DNA of 64,000 bases from JAICMB01 sp035295125. Its GTDB lineage: Bacteria; Acidobacteriota; Terriglobia; Bryobacterales; Bryobacteraceae. How positions within the stretch are numbered: position 1 is the stretch's first letter; every line of letters starts with the position of its first letter. Shown here one piece after another: positions 25,669 through 33,421 of the stretch. The stretch spans positions 86,142 through 150,141 of the forward strand of contig DATGJP010000072.1 in assembly GCA_035295125.1 (NCBI GenBank), written 5' to 3'. The notes under the pieces were generated by a model. It made no database searches and was not told the origin of the DNA. It saw nothing but the letters and a program-made list of their open reading frames with translations. The translations under genes and the position numbers were made by a program.

Positions 25669-28600
25669 ATGAGCGTGCCGCTTTTGTTTAAAAGCGACGG
25701 AGGGATGATCGCGGACCATCCGCAACAGACGATTTTCCCGATCCTCGCCAGCCCCACGCCCGCTCAGGATTTCAATCACGTCCGGCTCAGCATCTTTCCG
25801 GTAGGCTGCCTGAGGCTCAACGATCTTCGATTTGCGTTCGACTCATCCATCGTTAAAGCGGAAGCCGAGCAGGAACTCAAACAACTGCCGCTGCTCATGG
25901 CGAACCACCCCGACTCACCCTTATCGGTGTTCGGCCACGCCGATCCGGTCGGCCGGGACGATTACAACAAGACTCTCAGCGGACGCCGCGCGATCGCGAT
26001 TTACGCTCTGTTGACGCGTCGAACCGACCTCTGGCTAAACCTGTATAACAACCCCTTTGGCGGTGATGACTGGCGCAACTGGAAAGCCGGTGGCCCCATG
26101 CTGGTCCGCCTCGGCTATACGGCTGACCCAGCGGGTCTGCAACGTTTTCAGTCAGACCACGGGCTCCCTGCGACGGGCCAGTCGAGCGACGACACCCGCC
26201 GGGCTTACTTCCTCGCCTACATGGACGCGATTGGTCCTCCGATTCTGACGGCTGATCAGTTCCTCGGCCGCGGCCTTGATCCCCAGGGCAAGGCGGACTA
26301 CCAGGGTTGTAGCGAATTCAACCCGGTCGTTATGTTCTCGGCAGACGAAAACCAGACCCTCTTGCTTCCGCAGAATAAAGCTGATCGCGACTTCGAGAAT
26401 GCGCCGAATCGCCGCGTCGTAATCTACCTTTTCTGCACCTACGCTAAGCTGATTGATCCGAATCAGTGGCCGTGCCCTCGGGCATCCGAGGGTTCCAGTG
26501 GGTGCCAGGCTCGCTTCTGGTCTGATGCATCGGTCAAACGCCAGTTCCAGGCCCAACATCGCAAATATGAAGACACCCGGGACACCTTCGCCTGCCGGTT
26601 TTACGACCGCCTCGCATGCTTGTCGCCGTGCGAAGGGATTGTTGTACCGTTCACGACCCTGATCACCGTCAGACTGCGGCTCGTTTTTACAGATCCCGAG
26701 GGCAAAGACCGGCCGTTCCCACCCGGCTTTCCAGTTGTTGTCGTGTTTGGCAACGGAACCGAGTTGCCGCTTACGGTAGGACAAGACGGGCGCCTGGCAT
26801 TTGATGCCGATCCCACTCAATTGTCCGTCACCTTGCGATTCGAATCCGGGAATCAATTGTTTATCGCCAGTGCGCCCGGACCGCCGGCCACAGGTTCGGA
26901 AGAAATGATTTTCGCACCCGAGGTGGCAAATCACATTGACAATGGATTCCGCCTGTTCCAGTGCCCGCTGAAGTGGAGCATGGATAATTCCGACTGGGCC
27001 GCAACCGGGGCCGCGTTCGGAAATAACAGAATTCCCCTGGAAGGCGTCGCCACCATTGGCTCGGACGCCTCACCCGTCTTGTTGCGGCTCAATCCTCACT
27101 GGCAATACCTACGTTTTTCGTATTTCGATCGTGCCCTGAAAAAGCGGCTTAGTGTTCCGCAGATGATGATAGAGGGGTTTTTGGATTCGGCACAGTCGTC
27201 GGGCGTCCCCGATACTCGCAGCAATTGGGTTGTGGACCCCGGAGACTTGGGTAGCCAATGCCTACCATGGATTCTGCAAACTCCACCGAAGCCCGACCCC
27301 GCAGTCCTGCTGCGTTTTCGCTATGTACCGGGATCATTTGTCTCCAGCAACACAGACGGAACGCGCGTTCTTCTCAGTCTCGACAAGTTGAATCCCAACG
27401 GGACGGACCCGGCCCGCGTCACCGACCCTGGGCTGAACGCAGGCGCCGTGAAGAGTTTCGTCATCGATCAACCGAACCCCGATCGGCTCCGGCTATACGA
27501 TCTGCCGGTTGTTTGGAAATCACAGGGTTATGCGACGCTGCAGAATGTGGGTGGCAATCCTTCCCTCACCCTGTTCAAGGATGCCGCGGTCGCATCCACT
27601 ACCGCCAACGCTCCGTTGATCTTCTCGCTGGATGATATGGTTTTGATGCAGTTTGGCGGTGGAGTACTGACGCCGTTATCCCCATTCGAACCTGGGGTCG
27701 ATCGTGTCGCGATCTACTCCAATACCTTCCAACCTGGCGATTCAGTGGCGCTGTCAAATGAGGGGCTGTTCATAGCCGATGTTGACAATAAGCAGCCGCA
27801 TTTCACCCAGCAGGTGGCATTCCTCGACAAGAAGATCAACTACGTTGCGGTCTATCCCGATTGGACTCGATTGGTCATCGCGCAAGGAAACTTGTTCGAT
27901 GTATTCGATCAGCGCACACCCGACAGTCCTACAGCGCCAGTGGGCGCACGCGCGGCCGTACGCTGGTTGGACGCGACGCCAGTTGGCGGCATCGTGCCGG
28001 CGCCTGGAACGCCGATGGCAAATCGACCAGGAGTTCAAAAGCCGCAATCGGGACAGAACTTCTTCCGAATCGAGCCGTTTTATGAACAACGGCAAGACCT
28101 TGGGTCGATTCCACGTCCCCCCGGTTTCCGTAACGAGCACGCGAATCCCCGTGCGGAAGCCAACACCAGGAGTGCAGGACGAGTCGATGTCGCTGTTCTG
28201 CGTTGTTGCGATCTCCAGGACGGTATCGAAGTCGCGGTTTGTCTGAACTACTTCCGACTTTTCTTCAACGGTAATCCGGCATTTCCGCCGGGTCTGGAGC
28301 CTGCCGCCGTGCCCTCCGGATTATCGGGCAGTGATGCTGAGGATTGGGGCATCCTCGGTATAACGAACATGCTCAAGCGTTGGAACGGGAACGATATTCC
28401 GTTCAGCACCGCGCGGCCGCAGGCGAAGCCGACCGGTTCGGAAAAGGTGCGTTTCGACCTGCTCTGGCTTGCTCAGAACCTGCCGCGCGCTATCGCGCAC
28501 TTTGAAATCGGTCTCTTCAAGATGCCTCCGACCATTGTCCCGCCACGCCCAGTGCGTGCATCAATGGACCCCTTCAATGGTTTCGCCACGTTGGACGTCA

Positions 28601-29610
28601 GCAACAATATCGTGCAAGAGACGACAACTACGCCACCCCATTTTGGAGGTGACCTGGTATTCGCCCACGAGATGGGGCATGCGGGTAGTCTGGATGACGA
28701 ATACGATGATTCCCACCTTGCGTACAACTTTCCGTGGCTGATCAGTCCGGCTCCCGGATGCCCCTTTCTGAACGAGTTCTTTGCCATGATGTTCGGTGGC
28801 TATTTTGCAGGCGTCGGGCGGTATTGGTGGCAATTCGCCGAGTGGCTGCGGAGTGTTTATAACATTGACCTGCTGGTGCAGTACTACCCGACACTACAAT
28901 ACAAACTGCCGCATCACCCGCTCGCGCCGAGAAGGACCCACGTGAACTGGCCGTTGGCTGAAGCGATCGACGTTAGAGCAGCGACCGACCCGAGGCTCAG
29001 TCCTCACGCCGGCTTCGATGCCTATCTTTACCCTTCCGGTTCGGACTTATACTTGGGACCCCCGCTCGCGATGGCGAATGCCACCCCAATCGACGGAATT
29101 CTTGTTGTATTGGTTAAGCTGCGGGTAGCCTTGCACACTACAGTTGACGCCGTAATTCGCGACATCCTGTTTCGCATGTTCACGGTAGTCGACTTCATGC
29201 TTAATGTGAATCCAGCAGCTAAGGTCATCGCAAGCGGGGCGATCAACAACTGGACCTTCAAGCGTTGCCCCGTGCTATTTCAACCGCGCCTTCTCGTCGA
29301 GACCGTCTCTGATGATCCCAATTTTCTTGCGATAAACAATGTGCCCGATGCTGCGACATACAAGAATTTCGTAAACGGAGTGGAGTCGCAACATCGCGTG
29401 CACTTCCACGTGCGGACGAAAGCATCTGGACCCGCTCAATGGACTGGACCGACCTCTGTCGAAGTGAGTGGAGATCCAGGGCAGTCGTTGGACTTCGGCC
29501 TGGTGTTTGTAGAGATGTTAGGTCTTCCGCCGGGGACACCGCTTACTGGAGCGTCCTTCACACCGATCGTTCAATCTGTGCTCCCCGGCGGGAGCGCCGC
29601 TTTTCTTTGA
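25669..29610 (+). CDS. Large OmpA-like / peptidoglycan-binding protein with putative zinc metallopeptidase domain
   Basis: A 1313-residue protein with no obvious signal peptide. Order: an OmpA C-like domain (FAFDSSIVKAEAEQELKQL ... VFGHADPVG ... LSGRRAIA, about 54-118); a PG_binding-like helix pair (LQRFQSDHGLPATG, about 150-182); a conserved Cys-rich segment (FENAPNRRVVIYLF, WPCPRA, RDTFACRFYDRL, about 245-325); beta-rich regions; and a putative metallopeptidase centre at HEMGH (1000-1004) followed by DDEY (1009-1012). HE-x-x-H with a nearby DEY recalls M64-type peptidases; the third zinc ligand is not identified. The layout suggests a cell-wall-targeted effector delivered by a contractile or similar system. 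It is followed 24 bp later by a beta-propeller gene. Domain reading is reasonably sure; the effector role is inference. Confidence 0.75.
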   Translation: MSVPLLFKSDGGMIADHPQQTIFPILASPTPAQDFNHVRLSIFPVGCLRLNDLRFAFDSSIVKAEAEQELKQLPLLMANHPDSPLSVFGHADPVGRDDYNKTLSGRRAIAIYALLTRRTDLWLNLYNNPFGGDDWRNWKAGGPMLVRLGYTADPAGLQRFQSDHGLPATGQSSDDTRRAYFLAYMDAIGPPILTADQFLGRGLDPQGKADYQGCSEFNPVVMFSADENQTLLLPQNKADRDFENAPNRRVVIYLFCTYAKLIDPNQWPCPRASEGSSGCQARFWSDASVKRQFQAQHRKYEDTRDTFACRFYDRLACLSPCEGIVVPFTTLITVRLRLVFTDPEGKDRPFPPGFPVVVVFGNGTELPLTVGQDGRLAFDADPTQLSVTLRFESGNQLFIASAPGPPATGSEEMIFAPEVANHIDNGFRLFQCPLKWSMDNSDWAATGAAFGNNRIPLEGVATIGSDASPVLLRLNPHWQYLRFSYFDRALKKRLSVPQMMIEGFLDSAQSSGVPDTRSNWVVDPGDLGSQCLPWILQTPPKPDPAVLLRFRYVPGSFVSSNTDGTRVLLSLDKLNPNGTDPARVTDPGLNAGAVKSFVIDQPNPDRLRLYDLPVVWKSQGYATLQNVGGNPSLTLFKDAAVASTTANAPLIFSLDDMVLMQFGGGVLTPLSPFEPGVDRVAIYSNTFQPGDSVALSNEGLFIADVDNKQPHFTQQVAFLDKKINYVAVYPDWTRLVIAQGNLFDVFDQRTPDSPTAPVGARAAVRWLDATPVGGIVPAPGTPMANRPGVQKPQSGQNFFRIEPFYEQRQDLGSIPRPPGFRNEHANPRAEANTRSAGRVDVAVLRCCDLQDGIEVAVCLNYFRLFFNGNPAFPPGLEPAAVPSGLSGSDAEDWGILGITNMLKRWNGNDIPFSTARPQAKPTGSEKVRFDLLWLAQNLPRAIAHFEIGLFKMPPTIVPPRPVRASMDPFNGFATLDVSNNIVQETTTTPPHFGGDLVFAHEMGHAGSLDDEYDDSHLAYNFPWLISPAPGCPFLNEFFAMMFGGYFAGVGRYWWQFAEWLRSVYNIDLLVQYYPTLQYKLPHHPLAPRRTHVNWPLAEAIDVRAATDPRLSPHAGFDAYLYPSGSDLYLGPPLAMANATPIDGILVVLVKLRVALHTTVDAVIRDILFRMFTVVDFMLNVNPAAKVIASGAINNWTFKRCPVLFQPRLLVETVSDDPNFLAINNVPDAATYKNFVNGVESQHRVHFHVRTKASGPAQWTGPTSVEVSGDPGQSLDFGLVFVEMLGLPPGTPLTGASFTPIVQSVLPGGSAAFL

Positions 29611-29634
29611 TTCCACTTTGCCAGGAGGAACGTG

Positions 29635-30873
29635 ATGGCCGACGTTGGATCTGGTTTTTGCGATTTGTCAACGGGAGAGCCTGTTCTACCGACAGGAGGA
29701 TTCCTGCCGATACACGGGAACCGTCCATTTCCGCCCCTGCCTCACGATCGACCGGTCCGCAGCGACGGTGCATATGTCAGCCGATACTGCACTGAGGGCG
29801 CTTCCTCACGTATGCCCTTTGCGCTTCCTCGCGGTGAGTGGAAGACGCGTTGGACGGCGCCACTCGACCCATCCATGCAACCCGAGCAGGTTCTGCCCAT
29901 AGGCGGCCGGCATTTAGTACCCGGCCTGCGAGAATGGAGGCTTTTCGATCATAATGGCAAGCTGCTGCAGGGGGGCGGGCTTGGGGCGGGTGCGGTGACC
30001 ATTGACGCAAAAGCGGGCCTTTTCTATGCGGCGCATCCCGCTGGTCTACTCATGGCGCGAAAACTGGGAGATGGATCGCTGGCCTACCAACTCTTCGCCT
30101 ATGGTGGATACGCCTTCAGGCGCTCTCTGTTGGCAGTTCGTGCCGGAACGTTGAACGTGCTGTCGGAAGAGTTCTTGAGCTACCCGCACTCGGCGTATCA
30201 GCCCAATCTTACGGTGTTGGAAAGCATCAATCTCGGACATCCGGCCGTATCGAATGAACAGGGTATACTGACGTCGGCTCAGATGAAAGGACGTTTGGTA
30301 AGGCATTCGCCCAGTACGCCCGCTGTGCTTCACCAGGGACGATTCATTGCCGCTATTGAGGACGGAATTTACTTCTTCGATGACGACCTTCGGATTCTGC
30401 GAGCCATCGGTGGCAAATTTGTTCCGTTCACCATCAGTTGTGATGAGAGCGGCCATCTGAGGTTGGTAGTAAAGGTAGATGACCAAACGAAGTTTTGGCT
30501 GCTCAATCCGGATGGCGAGCTTCTGGGCGAAGCTGTGCTGCGCGATAACCCGACTCGATATGTTTGTCCGCCGGTGGCCGGCTATGATCACCGAACTTTC
30601 TTGGTCACAAACGGGGCCGTGCTCGCACTAGCTGCGGATGGTCAGGAACTCTGGCGCTCTGCGACGCCAGGTCGGGCCATGGGAGCTACGGTATCTGCCG
30701 ACGGGCATGTACTCGTTTCCGCGGGATCGCAGGTAATCGCCTACGGAGAGAATGACCGGGGGCGCGTGCTCTATAGCTCCAATAAAGGAAGTCTGGCCAC
30801 CGCGGCAGTACTGACCGTTAATGAAGAATTGATGGTGGCAACCAACGAACAATTGATCTGCCTGTCAACATGA
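29635..30873 (+). CDS. Beta-propeller (PQQ-like) protein, partner of the metallopeptidase protein
   Basis: A 412-residue protein with AGGAGGAA upstream of the ATG. There is no signal peptide. The body reads as a WD/PQQ-like propeller: repeated blades such as WRLFDHNGKLLQGG, FWLLNPDGELLGE, LALAADGQELWRS and VIAYGENDRGRVLY. It follows the large metallopeptidase gene after 24 bp on the same strand, so an operon is likely. It may be an immunity, chaperone or scaffold component for that protein; nothing in the sequence decides this. Confidence 0.7.
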   Translation: MADVGSGFCDLSTGEPVLPTGGFLPIHGNRPFPPLPHDRPVRSDGAYVSRYCTEGASSRMPFALPRGEWKTRWTAPLDPSMQPEQVLPIGGRHLVPGLREWRLFDHNGKLLQGGGLGAGAVTIDAKAGLFYAAHPAGLLMARKLGDGSLAYQLFAYGGYAFRRSLLAVRAGTLNVLSEEFLSYPHSAYQPNLTVLESINLGHPAVSNEQGILTSAQMKGRLVRHSPSTPAVLHQGRFIAAIEDGIYFFDDDLRILRAIGGKFVPFTISCDESGHLRLVVKVDDQTKFWLLNPDGELLGEAVLRDNPTRYVCPPVAGYDHRTFLVTNGAVLALAADGQELWRSATPGRAMGATVSADGHVLVSAGSQVIAYGENDRGRVLYSSNKGSLATAAVLTVNEELMVATNEQLICLST

Positions 30874-30918
30874 TGTTGCCGATTGTGGTCGAGTCGTACT
30901 GGCCTAGGGATAAAGCTC

Positions 30919-31089
30919 TTAACGTGCAAAGTACGCATTGATGTCGAGAATCAGGTCCGTCGGGTTAGTCACGAATACGGTGATCGCACCATTGGTCACG
31001 GCTGGAACGATCGCAGCGTTCGCCACCACCTTGGCTCCCGGAGAGTTCAGTGTGGACACAAACCCGCCACCTGCTCGAAATTTGTTCAT
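30919..31089 (-). pseudogene. Remnant of the C-terminal module of an SBBP/BACON-type protein
   Basis: A 56-codon open frame whose sequence matches the last part of the triplicated module at 5875-7018: VSTLNS, VANAAIVPA, a conserved VFVTNPT segment and LDINAYFA before the stop. The N-terminal half of the module is missing or out of frame. It has no signal peptide and no partner gene. It is most simply a leftover of a once larger gene on this strand. Confidence 0.7.
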
Positions 31090-31308
31090 AACCGGAGTTG
31101 ATTGGACTAAGCCCTTTTACCTATGAAGGGCATAGTGAGCCCGCGCCGCGACGAGAGTTTCAGCGATTTGCGGTGACGGTGGTCTTAGTGGAACTGGGAA
31201 ACTTGACCTACGAAGCCGTCGTACAGCCGACCATTTCCGATATTCTCCGCGTCAACGCTCCACCGTGATGATCAATTGGTCTACGCGTCGAGAGACGATC
31301 GCCGTTTC

Positions 31309-31854
31309 CTATGGCAAGTATTTTGAGGGAATCGGATTGCCAGGCCGCTCGCTATCCCAATAAATGGAGACAACCCAATACCGGTCGCCGTCCTTTAACA
31401 ACTGAAAGCTGTTAATCCCGCGCGTGAACGGCGCGGGATCATCGGCGCTGTGCCGCGATTCGTAAGTCGTGAAAACATGGACGATGTTGCCAAAACTCTC
31501 GATCCTCTGGGCGATTCCCCGCTCGAAAAAGCCATTTGTCCGGAAGTTGCCGGACGCGCGCTCGACGTATTGGTCGACCGTCATGGGCCGGAGATCGGCG
31601 TGGCCCTCCGGCAACGCTACCGTGGGCGACAGGCGCCCATCCGGCACGAACAACGACCGAAATCGATTCCAATCGCGCTCTTTCCCCTTGGGACCAGAGA
31701 TGACATCGTAAGTAGCAGCGATGATCGCTTCAACGGATTTTACATCCTCGTGGTTAGCCTTAGGCCAGTCGGGATGCCCCGCGATGGATGTCGGCGGCGC
31801 CTGTGCGAGCACCCGGCTAGAGATCATAACTAGGAGAAATGGAGCGATCCGCAT
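31309..31854 (-). CDS. Exported NTF2-like / SnoaL-type protein
   Basis: A 181-residue protein with a short signal peptide (cleavage near RVLAQ). The body follows the NTF2-like cone fold: an N-terminal helix (HEDVKSVEAIIAATYDVISG), RFRSLFVPDGRL, a central VEPAS-like helix and the paired strands of VHVFTTYESRHS ... INSFQLLKDGDRYWVVSIYWDSE. Family members are small-ligand binders, enzymes or scaffolds. No catalytic residues are identifiable. It is monocistronic as far as can be seen. Confidence 0.82.
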   Translation of the reverse strand: MRIAPFLLVMISSRVLAQAPPTSIAGHPDWPKANHEDVKSVEAIIAATYDVISGPKGKERDWNRFRSLFVPDGRLSPTVALPEGHADLRPMTVDQYVERASGNFRTNGFFERGIAQRIESFGNIVHVFTTYESRHSADDPAPFTRGINSFQLLKDGDRYWVVSIYWDSERPGNPIPSKYLP

Positions 31855-32196
31855 ACCGTATAGTATGCCGTGTTCACGTGGCGGACGAAGACCTGCATTC
31901 GGTCATCCGAAAACTGTGCCGACTGCATAGGATTATCGGCGATTCGGGGAAAGTTCTCTCTGGCGCGCCCGAGTTTATCCTGCAGCTACCATGAGTCACC
32001 AGCAACTCCTCCTGGCGATTGATAGCGGCCTGGAATTGGCCGCACCGATGCCATGCTGCAGTTCCTGACGCGGCAATTCAAGAACGACTACCGCCGTCAC
32101 CTCTCCGCATCGCCGCGCAGCGTGCCCGTAACGCTGTCGCAGCAACAGCCATGCCAGGCCCCACCGTTGTTCGACGTTATGTGGGCCGGGGTGTGA
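31839..32196 (+). pseudogene. Possible remnants of one or two short genes with a frameshift
   Basis: A 51-codon frame (31839-31994) starts with AGGAG just upstream of its ATG and ends by overlapping the next ATG as ATGA. The next frame (from 31991) reads 25 codons, then appears to continue in another frame from about 32047 to 32196 (DAMLQFLTRQFKNDY...). The coupling and codon pattern look gene-like, but the 5' end overlaps the divergent NTF2 gene by 16 bp. No family is recognised. It may be a chance frame. Confidence 0.25.
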
Positions 32197-32257
32197 AGTG
32201 CACGAAACCCTGATTCAGCTTCACGTTCTAATCCCTCGACACAGCTCGCGAAAGGAA

Positions 32258-33217
32258 TCACGAGTGCCGGAAGTAGCCCGATACCGAGGCCGCGAGTGTG
32301 AACATCACCAACGCTATGCCCCAGAGCACAAGGACCCCTAACGCCGCACCGGTTTTGAGGACCGCTTCGGCCGGGTTTGCAGGGTTGTAATAAGCGCGCA
32401 CAGGAGATCCAACTGGGTATTTCGCCGCAGAGGCTTCTGCAAAGGCTTTGCTACCCGACGTTCTTTCGCGCCGGATCTGCTTGCTCTCGTAGCGCCGGCC
32501 GCGAACTTCATAGGCGTAAATCACGGCAGCCTGGTATAGCTTGACGTGCGCCGCGCTAACCGCGACGCCGCCAACGTAGTCCCCGGCATCCTCGATTCCG
32601 GATGACACGACCGTCCCGGCAGCGCTGGGCCAGCGATGCTCCTTCCTCCCCTGTAGCAGCCACATCAGTCCGAACAGAGTCAGGTAGACGCCGAGTCCAG
32701 TGGCGATAATCAGCACGTTTTCGTTTTCGGCGTTTGGAAACCAGCGCAGCACCAACCGATGCAGCGGAGCCAGTCCGTACGCCACCAAAAGGACCACCGA
32801 GACCACAAAAATCGACAGACATCCCAGCCGCTCAAAGGTCAGGGAAAGCGGCTCACGTTCAAGTATGGCCTCTTTCGGATTGGCCGGATCGTAGTAAGTA
32901 TGAGCCGAAGCACCCACTGGATACAGGTTTAAGAATCGCCCCAGATCCAATTCACCGATCGGTATGCCCGGTGCCTTCAGCCGATGCCCACGATGCACCT
33001 CGCCGTCGACAGTGTACTCGTACACGATATTGGGAACGATTTCGGGACCCGACTCGCCAGGGCGAATGCGTCTTGGCTCGGAGGTGACAATCTTTGCCTC
33101 GGTCTCGATCCACCGCCTGGTTCTGAGTGTCGCGACAAGACGGGTCACGATCACCGCAAGAAGAATAAGGCATAGCCCGCCTGCGAACAATCGGATCAAG
33201 TTTCCGAGTTCGGACAT
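32258..33217 (-). CDS. Membrane protein with two DUF3592 domains
   Basis: A 319-residue inner-membrane protein. It contains two copies of the DUF3592 layout: a membrane helix, a soluble beta-rich domain with Y-E-Y or YAYEV and G-x-x-Y/HRG motifs, a (V/S)G(A/S)PV-x-A-(Y)YNPANP(A)EA-type end, and a further helix. Copy 1 ends YYDPANPKEAIL (about 105-120), copy 2 YYNPANPAEAVL (about 280-290). The function of DUF3592 is not known. The start at 33217 is preferred over 33289 because the first membrane helix follows it and a GGGAG box lies upstream. It is divergent from the kinase at 33422. Confidence 0.8.
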   Translation of the reverse strand: MSELGNLIRLFAGGLCLILLAVIVTRLVATLRTRRWIETEAKIVTSEPRRIRPGESGPEIVPNIVYEYTVDGEVHRGHRLKAPGIPIGELDLGRFLNLYPVGASAHTYYDPANPKEAILEREPLSLTFERLGCLSIFVVSVVLLVAYGLAPLHRLVLRWFPNAENENVLIIATGLGVYLTLFGLMWLLQGRKEHRWPSAAGTVVSSGIEDAGDYVGGVAVSAAHVKLYQAAVIYAYEVRGRRYESKQIRRERTSGSKAFAEASAAKYPVGSPVRAYYNPANPAEAVLKTGAALGVLVLWGIALVMFTLAASVSGYFRHS

Positions 33218-33421
33218 CCCAGTATTCTCCCACCCATCCCGAGGTGTGGTCCGCTCAAAGGTCAAACGGAATCCGCCAAACGTCGACAAACGTCAGCTTG
33301 GATACCGTGAGCGGCTCTTCAGGAACAATCGTCCATGCTTCCGCATTAACATAGGGGCCGGCTTTCTCCGAGTACCGCGTCACTCGGCCGGAAATGATAC
33401 GATTTCTGAAATTACCCTCAA

